64,000 bases of DNA, from positions 42,747 through 106,746 of the forward strand of contig CANOFW010000009.1 of the NCBI GenBank assembly GCA_947565425.1, in the 5' to 3' direction. Below the pieces are notes generated by a model that was not told the origin of the DNA, did no database searches, and saw only the letters and a program-made list of their open reading frames with translations. Source of the DNA: an uncultured Lachnospiraceae bacterium (GTDB lineage Bacteria > Bacillota > Clostridia > Lachnospirales > Lachnospiraceae). Position numbers and translations under genes: made by a program. Below, piece by piece: positions 53,461-62,551 of this stretch. Positions within the stretch are counted from its first letter, which is position 1. Each line of letters starts with the position of its first letter.

Positions 53461-54945
53461 ATGCAGATTGAGATGAAGGGAATCGACAAATCCTTCGGAG
53501 CGAATCAAGTATTGAAGGATGCCGGCTTTGTTCTGGGGCATGGAGAAGTCCATGCGCTCATGGGAGAGAACGGGGCTGGGAAAAGTACCCTGATGAAGAT
53601 TTTAACGGGCGTCTACACCAAGGACAAGGGTACGGTCGTTGTCGACGGTCAGGAAGTGAATTACAAGAATCCCCAGGAAGCGGAAAAGGCAGGGATCGTG
53701 TTTATTCACCAGGAATTGAACGTATTGTTTGATTTGACCGTGGAAGAAAATTTGTTTATGGGCAAGGAGATTAAGAAACGATTTGGGTTCTGCGACCAGA
53801 AGGCAATGAGGAAAAAAGCCAAGGAAGCGTTGGAACGGCTGGGCGTCTGCATCAATCCGGGAGAGGTCATGTCGAACTTGTCTGTCGGACAGCAGCAGAT
53901 GATTGAAATCTGCAAGGCGTTGATGGTAGATGCAAAAGTCATTATCATGGATGAACCGACGGCGGCGCTGACGCAGAGTGAGACGGTAGTGCTCTTTGAG
54001 GTAATCCAGTCGCTCCGCAAATCCGGGGTTTCCATTGTGTATATTTCTCACCGAATGGAAGAGATTTTCGAGTTGTGTGACAGAATTAGTGTACTGCGTG
54101 ATGGTACATATGTAGGTACCAGAAATATCCCAGAGACGAATATGAATGAAATTGTCAAGCTGATGATTGGTCGTGAAATTGGAGAACGCTATCCGCAGCG
54201 AAATTGTAAGATTGGCGATACGGTTCTTAAAGTCAGCGGCATGACGAAAAAAGGCGTGTTTGAGGATGTGGCGTTTGAGGTCAAGGCAGGGGAAGTCTTG
54301 GGCGTATCAGGGCTGATGGGAGCAGGAAGAACAGAGATTATGCAAGCTATTTTTGGTAATCTGCCCTACGAATCTGGAAAAATTGAAATTAACGGCAAAG
54401 AGGTACAGATTAAGTCACCCATTCAGGCAATGAAAAACGGTATCGGTTTTATTACGGAGGACCGGAAGGTGGAAGGGTTGATGTTAGAAGAAAGCATTGA
54501 GAAAAATATTGCGCTTGCCAACTTGCCCATCATTTCTAAGAATTATGTATTAGACCGTAAAAAAGAAAGAGACCTGGTTACGAAGGGCATCAAGGAACTG
54601 CACATCCGCTGCTTCGGTCCATCCCACGAGTGCAATAATCTAAGCGGCGGCAACCAGCAGAAAGTGGTATTTGCAAAATGGGTATATACAGAACCTCAAG
54701 TCTTGATTCTGGATGAGCCGACCAGAGGTGTGGATATCGGCGCAAAAAAGGAAATCTACAGTATTATCAACGACCTGGCGGCAAAAGGAGTGGCAATTAT
54801 CATGGTCTCCTCCGAGTTGCCTGAGGTACTCGGGATGAGCGACCGGGTGATGGTTGTTCGGGAAGGCGTTGTCAGAGGAATTATTTATAAAGAAGAAGCA
54901 AACCAGGAAAATATCATGACATTAGCAACGGGAGGTATGATTTAA
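53461..54945 (+). CDS. rbsA: Ribose ABC transporter ATPase
   Basis: The 494-residue tandem ATPase has a first cassette with Walker [10 protein letters not shown], signature [11 protein letters not shown] and Walker [12 protein letters not shown]. The second cassette has [23 protein letters not shown] and [14 protein letters not shown]. Half two has the degenerate Walker A normal for sugar ATPases. Imports ribose with RbsC and RbsB. It follows rbsD by 80 bases and overlaps rbsC by one base. Confidence 0.95.
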   Translation: MQIEMKGIDKSFGANQVLKDAGFVLGHGEVHALMGENGAGKSTLMKILTGVYTKDKGTVVVDGQEVNYKNPQEAEKAGIVFIHQELNVLFDLTVEENLFMGKEIKKRFGFCDQKAMRKKAKEALERLGVCINPGEVMSNLSVGQQQMIEICKALMVDAKVIIMDEPTAALTQSETVVLFEVIQSLRKSGVSIVYISHRMEEIFELCDRISVLRDGTYVGTRNIPETNMNEIVKLMIGREIGERYPQRNCKIGDTVLKVSGMTKKGVFEDVAFEVKAGEVLGVSGLMGAGRTEIMQAIFGNLPYESGKIEINGKEVQIKSPIQAMKNGIGFITEDRKVEGLMLEESIEKNIALANLPIISKNYVLDRKKERDLVTKGIKELHIRCFGPSHECNNLSGGNQQKVVFAKWVYTEPQVLILDEPTRGVDIGAKKEIYSIINDLAAKGVAIIMVSSELPEVLGMSDRVMVVREGVVRGIIYKEEANQENIMTLATGGMI

Positions 54946-55886
54946 TGGAAGCAAATAAGAAAAAAATTACCGATCATATACAAGATTTGGGCGCTCTTAT
55001 CGCGCTGTTACTGTTAGTTATCGGAATCAGTATCATAAGCCCTGAATTTAGGACGGGAAGTAACTTTTTATCTCTGCTGCGTCAGTCGTCAATCAACGGA
55101 CTGATTGCCTTTGGTATGACTTGCGTAATTCTGACGGACGCCATTGACTTGTCTGTCGGTTCGGTTCTTGCCTTAAGTACGGTACTTTGCGCAGGCATGA
55201 TTTCCGCCGGAGTTCCGGCAGGGGCGGCAATGCTGCTTGCTTTGCTCATCGGAACTGCGCTGGGAGCCATTAGCGGACTGCTGGTAACGAAAGGAAGGTT
55301 ACAGGCATTCATCGCAACGTTAATTACAATGACCGTTTACCGTGGTGCGACGATGATTTTTACAGGGGGAAAACCAATTTCTAACTTGGGAGACAGTTTT
55401 GTGCTCAAGCTGGTGGGAAGAGGCAACCTTTTTGGTATACCAATCCCGGTAATTTTGCTGGTTTTAATTTTTATCGGATTCTACTTCTTGTTGAATAAGA
55501 CGACTTTCGGGCGTGCAGTCTATGCAACTGGAAGCAATTGGAAATGCGCCAAACTTGCCGGTATTAATATCAATAAAACGAAGATTATCGTCTACGCGAT
55601 TTCTGGCTTTATGTCAGCCTTAGCAGGTTTGATTCTACTGTCTCGTCTTGGCTCTGCGCAGCCTACGTTGGGCGCAGGATATGAGCTTGACGCAATTGCA
55701 GCCGTAGCGTTAGGCGGAACAAGTATGAGCGGTGGACGGGGAAAGATTTATGGAACGTTAATTGGCGTGCTGATTATCGCCGTATTGAACAATGGCCTTA
55801 ACATCCTTGGTGTATCTTCTTATTATCAGGATGTAATCAAAGGATTTGTAATTCTGATTGCTGTATTATCAGACCGCAAGAGATAA
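54945..55886 (+). CDS. rbsC: Ribose ABC transporter permease
   Basis: The 313-residue permease has about eight to ten TM helices. Typical BPD_transp_2 motifs are ILTDAIDLSVGSVLALSTVL, the loop YATGSNWKCAKLAGININKT and AVALGGTSMSGGRGKIYGTL. The ATG overlaps the rbsA stop (TAATG). Confidence 0.95.
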   Translation: MEANKKKITDHIQDLGALIALLLLVIGISIISPEFRTGSNFLSLLRQSSINGLIAFGMTCVILTDAIDLSVGSVLALSTVLCAGMISAGVPAGAAMLLALLIGTALGAISGLLVTKGRLQAFIATLITMTVYRGATMIFTGGKPISNLGDSFVLKLVGRGNLFGIPIPVILLVLIFIGFYFLLNKTTFGRAVYATGSNWKCAKLAGININKTKIIVYAISGFMSALAGLILLSRLGSAQPTLGAGYELDAIAAVALGGTSMSGGRGKIYGTLIGVLIIAVLNNGLNILGVSSYYQDVIKGFVILIAVLSDRKR

Positions 55887-55928
55887 TCGAAGCGGTAATT
55901 AAGAACAGACAGGGAAAGGAGAAGATAG

Positions 55929-56846
55929 ATGATGAAAAAAATAACAGGTATTTTACTGATATTATGTATGGTATTCGGTATGACTGGGTGTAACGCGATT
56001 ACGATTGACGGCGAGGGGGAGGCTGCACAAAGCACGGGTAACGGTTCGATTGGGCTTTCCGTCTCCACACTGAACAATCCGTTTTTCGTGTCCCTTGCGG
56101 AAGGAGCCAAAGCCGCGGCCGAAGAAAATGGCGTAAGCCTGGCAGTTGCAGACGCCGGAGACGATAGCGCAAAACAGCAAAATGATATCGAAGACTTGAT
56201 TTCGAGAAATGTGAGCGTGTTGATTGTCAATCCGGTAGATTCCGATGCAGTGGCTCCCGCCGTGCAGAATGCGATTTCTCAAGGCATTAAAGTAATTTCG
56301 GTCGACCGTGTGGTAAATGGCGTTGATGTGGACTGTCAGATTGCGTCTGATAATGTGGCTGGCGCAAGAATGGCTACGGAATATCTGATAGAACTGATTG
56401 GCGAGGGCGCTAAGGTGGCAGAATTGCAAGGAGTTCCAGGTGCATCTGCGACCATCGACCGCGGCGCAGGCTTCCACGAAGCGGCAGATGAAGCTCTTAA
56501 TGTGGTGGCAAGCCAGAGTGCGAACTTCGACCGTGCAGAAGGCATGTCCGTTATGGAAAATGTGCTTCAGTCGGATGGTTCCATCCAGGGCGTATTTGCC
56601 CACAATGATGAGATGGCATTAGGAGCGCTGCAAGCAATCGCAGCGTCCGGGAAGGATATTAAAGTCGTTGGTTTCGACGCTACGGATGATGCAGTGAATG
56701 AAGTCAAAGCCGGAAGAATGGTCGCTACGGTTGCCCAGAAGCCGGAATTGATGGGCGAAACGGCGATACTCACGGCAATTCGCCTGATTGCCGGAGAAGA
56801 AGTAGAGAAATCCCTGCCGGTAGAAGTGGAATTGATTACGAAATAA
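55929..56846 (+). CDS. rbsB: Ribose-binding lipoprotein
   Basis: The 305-residue substrate-binding protein has a lipoprotein signal (KKITGILLILCMVFG, lipobox MTGC). The body includes IGLSVSTLNNPFFVSLAEGA, LIVNPVDSDAVAPAV, the sugar-site Asn/Asp in VFAHNDEMALGALQAI, and VVGFDATDDAVNEVKAG. It follows rbsC by 42 bases with GGAAAGGAG before the start. A strong terminator ends the operon. Confidence 0.95.
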   Translation: MMKKITGILLILCMVFGMTGCNAITIDGEGEAAQSTGNGSIGLSVSTLNNPFFVSLAEGAKAAAEENGVSLAVADAGDDSAKQQNDIEDLISRNVSVLIVNPVDSDAVAPAVQNAISQGIKVISVDRVVNGVDVDCQIASDNVAGARMATEYLIELIGEGAKVAELQGVPGASATIDRGAGFHEAADEALNVVASQSANFDRAEGMSVMENVLQSDGSIQGVFAHNDEMALGALQAIAASGKDIKVVGFDATDDAVNEVKAGRMVATVAQKPELMGETAILTAIRLIAGEEVEKSLPVEVELITK

Positions 56847-56873
56847 CTTGTACAGAAAGTGCAAAATGTATAA

Positions 56874-56927
56874 AATGGAGTTGTCGCACGAGTATATAGA
56901 TTCGTGCGGCAGTTCCATTTTTTTTTA
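56874..56927 (+). terminator. Terminator of the rbs operon
   Basis: An 18-bp stem with two mismatches, AATGGAGTTGTCGCACGA/TCGTGCGGCAGTTCCATT, then nine T's. Confidence 0.9.
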
Positions 56928-56934
56928 AGATTAT

Positions 56935-56964
56935 TGTCACAAAGGCGAAGAAACCGTGTCTAAT
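56935..56964 (+). promoter_or_regulatory. Candidate ECF autoregulatory promoter
   Basis: TGTCACAA followed by CCGTGTCTAAT, about 20 bases between the cores, placed directly before an ECF sigma gene. The form resembles TGTCACA-n16-CGTC promoters of ECF41-type sigma factors. Confidence 0.45.
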
Positions 56965-56984
56965 TATATAGGAGGTAAAAATCT

Positions 56985-57836
56985 ATGAATAAAAAAAAGA
57001 ATGAAGAATTACAGGCCCTCGTCGCTCAAGCTACCGCAGGAGATAAGAAAGCCCTTGAGATGCTTATTGCGGGTGTGCAGGACATTGTATTCAACTTATC
57101 CTTGCGGATGCTTGGAACATTTGCAGACGCGGAGGACGCCACGCAGGACATTTTATTGAAAATGATTACGCATTTGTCGTCTTTCAGAGGTGAGAGCTCA
57201 TTTACAACCTGGGTATTCAGCATTGCGGCAAACCATTTAAAGAATTACAAAAAGCATATGTTTGCCCGCTATCCGCTTAGTTTTGAATACTATGGAGACG
57301 ACATTGTAAACGGAAAGATACAAGATGTGCCGGATTTAACGCAGAATGTGGAAAAGGATATACTGGCGGAAGAACTGAAAATGTCTTGTACCAATGTGAT
57401 GCTGCAATGCCTTGATGTGGAAAGCAGATGTATTTTCATTCTGGGTACGATGTTTAAAATTGACAGCCGTATTGCGGGTGATATTTTGGACATGTCCCCG
57501 GAAGCGTATCGGCAACGGCTCTCGAGAGTACGCAAAAAAATGGCGGAATTTTTGGGAGCGTATTGCGGGGAATATGGTGATGGCAAATGCAAATGTAAAG
57601 AACGGGTGAATTATGCCATTCAAAGCCATAGGCTTCATCCGCTGCAACTGGATTACATAAATGCCACGGAAATTTCCCTTCAAACTATGTTGGATGTGAA
57701 AAATGCTATGGAAGATATTGACGATTTATCACAGGATTTTTCGTTCTGTAAACCGTATCAATCGCCCGAACGCACGAAACATATGATACAGGAATTTTTA
57801 GATTCCACGCAGCTTTCCATTATCCAGAAATCGTAA
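56985..57836 (+). CDS. ECF sigma factor with C-terminal extension
   Basis: RNA polymerase sigma factor of 283 residues. Region 2 is present (ADAEDATQDILLKMITHLSS, FRGESSFTTWVFSIAANH). A region 4 helix-turn-helix follows (DSRIAGDILDMSPEAYRQRL, SRVRKKMAEF). About 95 more residues follow region 4. They begin with a Cys cluster (YCGEYGDGKCKCKERV) that could bind zinc and end in helices. Standard ECF factors are about 170-200 residues. No anti-sigma gene is adjacent, so the tail may replace one. AGGAGGT precedes the ATG, and a DUF2461 gene follows 16 bases on. Confidence 0.85.
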   Translation: MNKKKNEELQALVAQATAGDKKALEMLIAGVQDIVFNLSLRMLGTFADAEDATQDILLKMITHLSSFRGESSFTTWVFSIAANHLKNYKKHMFARYPLSFEYYGDDIVNGKIQDVPDLTQNVEKDILAEELKMSCTNVMLQCLDVESRCIFILGTMFKIDSRIAGDILDMSPEAYRQRLSRVRKKMAEFLGAYCGEYGDGKCKCKERVNYAIQSHRLHPLQLDYINATEISLQTMLDVKNAMEDIDDLSQDFSFCKPYQSPERTKHMIQEFLDSTQLSIIQKS

Positions 57837-57851
57837 AGGAGATAACAGATT

Positions 57852-58535
57852 ATGAATACACAATTGATGATTGATTATTTAACGGCATTGAGCATGAATA
57901 ACAACCGTGAATGGTATCACGCAAACAAGGACGACTATAAAAAAGCAAATGCTGAATTTGAAAATTTAATACAGGCATTAATCTTGGAGATCGGAAAATT
58001 TGACAGCAGTATTTTGCATAACAATCCGAAGGATCTTACGTTTAAGCTTGTAAGAGATACGCGGTTCAGCCATGATAAATCGCCTTATAATCCGGCGTTT
58101 CGCGCTCATATTTCCTCGAAAGGCAAACTGCCTGTCCCTGTGGGATATTATCTTATGATAAAGCCCGGTAATCAATCTTTTTTGGGAGGCGGTTTGTTTG
58201 CGGACATGTTTAAGGAGGCTACGACGATGGTACGGGATGCGATTGCCCGTAATGGCGAGGCATGGGAAGCAATGATTCATGAACCGGAATTTGCAAAATA
58301 TTTCACTGTGCAGGGAACGGCATTAAAGAGAGTTCCTGCAGGATATGAAAAAGAACATCCGCAAGCGGAATATCTTAAATATAAGAGCTGGTATCTGGAA
58401 TATCCGCTAAAAGATGAAGAATTGAAGGATGAAAAAGCATTTCTTGCAAAAGCAGTAGAGATTTTCCGAATTATGAAGCCTTTCAACGACTATTTGAACA
58501 AAGCGCTTGAGGGTTTTGAGATGCCGACAAGATAA
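57852..58535 (+). CDS. DUF2461 family protein
   Basis: The 227-residue product has the family pattern: LMIDYLTALSMNNNREWYHA, RDTRFSHDKSPYNPAFRAHI, KPGNQSFLGGGLFADMFKEA and the ending LEYPLKDEELKDE. Members (TIGR02453) have no known biochemical role. Its transcript most likely includes the ECF gene just before it, so it may be part of that regulon. Confidence 0.85.
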   Translation: MNTQLMIDYLTALSMNNNREWYHANKDDYKKANAEFENLIQALILEIGKFDSSILHNNPKDLTFKLVRDTRFSHDKSPYNPAFRAHISSKGKLPVPVGYYLMIKPGNQSFLGGGLFADMFKEATTMVRDAIARNGEAWEAMIHEPEFAKYFTVQGTALKRVPAGYEKEHPQAEYLKYKSWYLEYPLKDEELKDEKAFLAKAVEIFRIMKPFNDYLNKALEGFEMPTR

Positions 58536-58603
58536 CGACATAGAGAAATGGTAAGGCTCACGAAAAGGGTGGTATCTTATTTATTTGTGCGGCTTTTGTA
58601 TAG

Positions 58604-58655
58604 AGGGCGTTGAAAGATTGAGGAGTAATCATTCATCTTTTAACGCCCCTTTCCA
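58604..58655 (+). terminator. Hairpin of a repeated type, copy 1
   Basis: GGGCGTTGAAAGAT...ATCTTTTAACGCCC around GAGGAGTAATC. It lies 69 bases after the DUF2461 stop and is related to the hairpin at 60130. Confidence 0.65.
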
Positions 58656-58705
58656 TTGCTATTTATGCCAGAAGAGTTGTTTTTGCAGTCAAGAAAATAT
58701 TGTAC

Positions 58706-59959
58706 CTATGAAGGGCGAATGATAGAAGAGAAATTATCGCTGTTTTTTCTTTTTTCTAAATACATATTTTTGTCCGAATCGGTAATGCACATATGGAAAC
58801 TATCTGCTCTGGTATCCATGACAGATACGCCAAATGAGACACTTAGCTGCTGGTTTTGTATGTGGAACTGCTTCTGTTTATCTTTTAACTGCTCTACGAG
58901 CAGCAGGGCTTTTTCCTCCGAAGTGGATGGTAATAAAATGAGAAATTCGTCCCCGCCCATGCGGAACAATATGCGCTCCTTGGGTAGAACCATTTGAAAA
59001 AGGTTTACAGTAGCTTTTATGTATTCGTCTCCCGCATTATGCCCATAGGTGTCGTTTATTTCTTTCAGTCCGTCACAATCAGCAGAGATAATGGCAAGCG
59101 GATAGCAAGCATCGTTGTGCGTTTTGATAAATTCATCCAAATACGCGCGGTTATAAAGACCTGTCAGCGCATCCGTTTTTGCTTGTTCTTGAAGCTTCTT
59201 TTTCAGTAACTCATGCTCTGTTACATTGTTAATAAGGCCAATGATGCCGGTAACGAACCCTTCTTCATTGAAAAGGGGCTGTTTGATAACCTGGAGAAAT
59301 TCTTGAATCCCGTCCTCATTGATTTCAATTGTGTATGTCATTCCCTTGCCGGTCTCAATGATCTCCATATCCCTCTTATGCGCTTCTATAGCATTTTCTT
59401 TGTCTTTGCGTATCTCAGGATCAATTTTTCCTCTGATCGACCAATTAGCATCATCTGACTTCTCCAGGTGATGCCAATACTTTGTCGCAAAAACATATCG
59501 GCACTCATTATCTTTGAGAAATATGTTGGAAGGAAGCTGTTTGAGCATTTTTTCGATTCCGTAAAAGGTCAGGGAATCCGTAAATGCAATAGCATTTGAA
59601 AGTCTGTTTTTTATAATTTTACGGATAAATGGTTTCGTAATACAATCAATAACACCGGATCCAAGACACGCAAACCCGTCCGCGGAGTCCTCTTTGTCGG
59701 TATAGATAAGAATTGGTATGGAAATAAGCTTCTCGCTGTCTTTCACAAATGTAACAGCTTGGCGAATGTCTTCTTGCAAATCCGCATGAATCATAAGTGC
59801 CTGGATATCTGACTTACTGTCTGTAAGGATATCCTTTGCTGCCTTCATATTTCTAACAATTTTTATGTTGTACTCGTCATCAAGAATTTGGAAAAGTTCT
59901 TCATATGTCTGCCCATTATCAATAAAAAGCAGATTTTTTGTCATTTTTGTATGATACAT
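58706..59959 (-). CDS. Diguanylate cyclase with receiver-like and PAS domains
   Basis: The 417-residue product has an N-terminal receiver-like region (4-125: LLFIDNGQTYEELFQ, IPILIYTDK; the phospho-Asp position is not clear). A PAS domain follows (ERYNIFLKDNECRYVFATKY region to VTEHELLKK). The GGDEF domain is intact (TDALTGLYNRAYLDEF, FRMGGDEFLILLP), so c-di-GMP synthesis is expected. The product-inhibition RxxD site before GGDEF is absent (LPKE there). GAAAGGA precedes the ATG. It stands alone and faces the DUF2461 gene. Confidence 0.88.
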   Translation of the reverse strand: MYHTKMTKNLLFIDNGQTYEELFQILDDEYNIKIVRNMKAAKDILTDSKSDIQALMIHADLQEDIRQAVTFVKDSEKLISIPILIYTDKEDSADGFACLGSGVIDCITKPFIRKIIKNRLSNAIAFTDSLTFYGIEKMLKQLPSNIFLKDNECRYVFATKYWHHLEKSDDANWSIRGKIDPEIRKDKENAIEAHKRDMEIIETGKGMTYTIEINEDGIQEFLQVIKQPLFNEEGFVTGIIGLINNVTEHELLKKKLQEQAKTDALTGLYNRAYLDEFIKTHNDACYPLAIISADCDGLKEINDTYGHNAGDEYIKATVNLFQMVLPKERILFRMGGDEFLILLPSTSEEKALLLVEQLKDKQKQFHIQNQQLSVSFGVSVMDTRADSFHMCITDSDKNMYLEKRKNSDNFSSIIRPS

Positions 59960-60098
59960 TCTGCACTTCCTTTCAGATGGGTTTAATTGCCATGAATTTC
60001 TAATGAATATGCATTTAATTATACAATAGCATAGAAAAAATGTATACTATTTATATTTAAAAAGTTTTTTATTTACACGTAGCGAGGAGGTGCAGCTT

Positions 60099-60131
60099 AT
60101 GAAAACGTTGATGTTTGAAGTACAGATTTAG
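60099..60131 (+). pseudogene. Truncated gene start (10 codons)
   Basis: GCGAGGAGG (60082-60090) eight bases before ATG gives MKTLMFEVQI and then a stop that sits on the base of the repeated hairpin. An ideal ribosome site in front of a 10-residue ORF suggests the head of a deleted gene rather than a peptide gene. Confidence 0.35.
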
Positions 60132-60180
60132 AGGGCGTTGAAAAACAGAAGAGTAATCCTCTATTTTTCAGCGCCCCCTT
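60130..60180 (+). terminator. Hairpin of a repeated type, copy 2
   Basis: GAGGGCGTTGAAAAACAGA...CTATTTTTCAGCGCCCCC around AGAGTAATC. It shares TAGAGGGCGTTGAAA and GAGTAATC with copy 1 at 58604, in the same orientation. Confidence 0.6.
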
Positions 60181-60211
60181 TATTTAAATGTTGACTTTTT
60201 ATGTCGATTTC

Positions 60212-60685
60212 TTATTTTCGACAGTCAAACGCCGGGTTTGCAGCATAGAAGTTCTTGGAATCCAGGTGGTCCTGGACGATGCGCAGTCCTTCACCGAAAC
60301 GCTGGAAGTGTACGACTTCACGTTCACGCAGGTAGCGTATAGGATCGCAGACTTCTGGGTCTTTTACCAGACGCAGTATATTCTCATAGGTGCTTCGGGC
60401 TTTCTGTTCGGCTGCCATGTCTTCTGTTAAGTCTGTGATAGGATCGCCCTTAGACTGGAATTCACAGGCATTAAAGGGAATTCCTCCAGCAGCCTGCGGC
60501 CAGAGTGCAAGCGTATGGTCTACATAGTATTTGTCAAAGCCGGATGCTTTAATTTCTTCCGGTGATAAGTCTTTTGTAAGCTGATAAATGATGGTGCAAA
60601 CAATTTCCATGTGCGCAAGTTCTTCTGTACCCAGAGAAGCAGCGGTAATGTTCCACTTACTGTATTTTGGGACGGCATGATACGG
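60212..60685 (-). pseudogene. Manganese catalase/CotJC, 5'-truncated
   Basis: On the minus strand the frame reads YHAVPKYSKWNITAASLGTE then ELAHMEIVCTIIYQLTKDL, ALWPQAAGGIPF, DLTEDMAAEQKARSTYENIL and LREREVVHFQRFGEGLRIVQ. These are the Mn-catalase/CotJC core with the metal-binding Glu and His residues. About 40-60 residues that should precede YHAVP, including the first metal ligands, are missing; the frame upstream is unrelated. It is therefore probably inactive. CotJC is a spore-coat protein. Confidence 0.8.
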
Positions 60686-60705
60686 TGGGATTTCCGATAC
60701 ATAGC

Positions 60706-60846
60706 TTTTCGACGTTTGAGAGGATAAAGAAGTATGATGAAAATGAAGATGCGGGGAATGTCGGGAAGCCTTATTCTATCGAAGTTTGCGACACTCCGAG
60801 ATGGATAAATCTCTATGCGGCAGCTAATGATGATGTTTATTTATGA
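60706..60846 (+). pseudogene. Orphan coding remnant
   Basis: A plus-strand frame without start reads FSTFERIKKYDENEDAGNVG then KPYSIEVCDTPRWINLYAAA and NDDVYL before the stop. Composition and lack of stops look protein-like, but I do not recognise the parent. It abuts the broken end of the catalase gene, marking a rearrangement joint. Confidence 0.4.
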
Positions 60847-60856
60847 TACGGAATGT

Positions 60857-60904
60857 AATAAACTCAGTTTGTATATATATTCTTGGACAAGCTGAGTTTA
60901 TTAT
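60857..60904 (+). terminator. Hairpin between debris and abiE
   Basis: AATAAACTCAGTTT against AAGCTGAGTTTATT, AT-rich loop, ending TTATATTA. Confidence 0.5.
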
Positions 60905-60950
60905 ATTAAACCACACAATTAAATGATTTATTTATGGTGTTTTACTATCA

Positions 60951-60979
60951 TTGACTTTTCATACAAAAGAGGATATACT
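60951..60979 (+). promoter_or_regulatory. Promoter of the abiE operon
   Basis: TTGACT, 17-base spacer, TATACT, 57 bases before the AbiEi start. CACATAATTGTT/CACACAATTAAA dyads in between (60914 and 61003) may be sites where AbiEi represses its own operon. Confidence 0.65.
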
Positions 60980-61036
60980 ATAACAAATCACATAATTGTT
61001 GAGATATTTTTGTGTGGATTAATAGAGGTGTAATCA

Positions 61037-61645
61037 ATGCTTGATGAAAAAGTGATAGATATTGTCAGAAGAATTTTTTTTGACCATGATTGTATCATGA
61101 CGACCGCTGAACTTAATTCTTATAAACTATATTATGCTGATATTCAGAAATTATTAGATGAAGGACTGATTGAAAAGGTAAAATGGGGATATTACCATTG
61201 GGTGGATTCTTTTGATGGACAGGAGGTTAAGATAATCAATCGGCTTTTTCCAGATGCAGTCCTTTGTATGGAAACAGCTCTTTTTTATTATCATTATAGC
61301 GACCGTAATCCTGCCGAATGGAATATTACGGTTGATAAAAATGTTTCAAGGAATCGTACAAAGATAGATTATCCGTTTGTAAAGGCTTATAGAGTTGAGC
61401 CTTATTTAGTACCACTGGGGGAAATAAAAGGAAGTATTGATTTTGTAGATGTCCGCATTTACGACCGTGACCGTACGATTTGTGATGTCTTGCGGAATAT
61501 GAGCAAGATGGATAAAGAAATTTTTAATAAGGCAGTTCAAGGTTATGTGAGGGACACGCAGAAGAATATCCCAAACCTTATGAAATATGCAAAGGAACTC
61601 AGGGTGCAGAAGAAAGTAAAAGAATTGATTGGAGTGTGGTTGTAG
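61037..61645 (+). CDS. abiEi: Type IV antitoxin, AbiEi family
   Basis: The 202-residue antitoxin has an N-terminal winged helix (IMTTAELNSYKLYYADIQKL, LDEGLIEKVKWGYYHW). A C-terminal antitoxin domain follows (FPDAVLCMETALFYYHYSDR, VRIYDRDRTICDVLRNMSKM, DKEIFNKAVQGYV). AbiEi represses its own operon and counters AbiEii. It has its own promoter and is followed directly by the toxin gene. The pair gives abortive phage defence in lactococci and is common in Firmicutes. Confidence 0.9.
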   Translation: MLDEKVIDIVRRIFFDHDCIMTTAELNSYKLYYADIQKLLDEGLIEKVKWGYYHWVDSFDGQEVKIINRLFPDAVLCMETALFYYHYSDRNPAEWNITVDKNVSRNRTKIDYPFVKAYRVEPYLVPLGEIKGSIDFVDVRIYDRDRTICDVLRNMSKMDKEIFNKAVQGYVRDTQKNIPNLMKYAKELRVQKKVKELIGVWL

Positions 61646-62550
61646 TGGCTGATATTGCGGCATCTGTTTTGGCAAGGCTAAGGAATAAGGCAAAGGCGGC
61701 TGGCATTAGTTATCAGCAATGCTTACAGCTTTTTATGCAGGAGGAATTTTTGCGGAAACTTTCAAAATCGGGGTATGAGGATGCTCTTATTCTCAAAGGC
61801 GGTTTGTTTATTTATGCGCTTACAAACTTTGAAAGTCGGGCGACCGTTGATGTGGATTTCCTATTGCGCAGTGTTTCTAACTCGTTAGAAGAAGTACAAG
61901 CTCTTATTGTAAAAATTCTTGCCATACCTACGGGCAATGATTATATTGAGATGACAGCCAAAGGCTTTGAGAAAATTTCCCCACAAAGGAAATATCACGG
62001 CATTAGTACGCAGATTATCGGAAAAATCAAAAATGTCCGTGTGCCGTTCAATGTAGATATAGGAGTCGGGGATGTGATTGTGCCATGTGCCGAGGAACGG
62101 ACGATTCATACGCAGCTTCCTGATTTTGAATCTCCTGTTATTATGACGTATTCTCTTGAAAGTACGATTGCTGAAAAATTTGACGCTATTTTACAGCGGT
62201 TTGAACTGACAGGCAGAATGAAGGACTTTTACGATATTTACTATCTGGCAAAGACTTTTGATTTTGATGGAGTGAAATTGCAGACAGCAATATCCAGAAC
62301 ATTGGAGCGGCGAGGGACACCCTACGAAAAGGACAGTTTCAAGCGTATTCTCACACTTGCTGAGGATGTGGATATGCAGAAGCGGTGGAAATTCTTCTTG
62401 AAGACTATAAAAGATGATACACTTGAGTTTTCGGCAGTCATTGAGGAAATACAGAAATTCCTTGAGCCAGTGTTTGAAGCTATTGTGAATGAAGATAAAT
62501 GGGAAAAAAAGTGGCATTATTTGGGATGTGGTTGGAAAGAGGTTAGATAA
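61645..62550 (+). CDS. abiEii: Type IV toxin, AbiEii nucleotidyltransferase
   Basis: The 301-residue nucleotidyltransferase-like toxin has the GG-(x)-D-x-D core (ILKGGLFIYALTNFESRATV then DVDFLLR) near residues 45-75. Other conserved parts are FNVDIGVGDVIVP, YSLESTIAEKFDAILQRFEL and GRMKDFYDIYYLAKTFDFDG. All catalytic residues look intact. The start is most likely GTG 61645, overlapping the AbiEi TAG by a base, with GGAG at 61631-61634; GTG 61636 is too close. Translation is coupled to the antitoxin. Confidence 0.9.
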   Translation: MADIAASVLARLRNKAKAAGISYQQCLQLFMQEEFLRKLSKSGYEDALILKGGLFIYALTNFESRATVDVDFLLRSVSNSLEEVQALIVKILAIPTGNDYIEMTAKGFEKISPQRKYHGISTQIIGKIKNVRVPFNVDIGVGDVIVPCAEERTIHTQLPDFESPVIMTYSLESTIAEKFDAILQRFELTGRMKDFYDIYYLAKTFDFDGVKLQTAISRTLERRGTPYEKDSFKRILTLAEDVDMQKRWKFFLKTIKDDTLEFSAVIEEIQKFLEPVFEAIVNEDKWEKKWHYLGCGWKEVR

Positions 62551-62551
62551 G

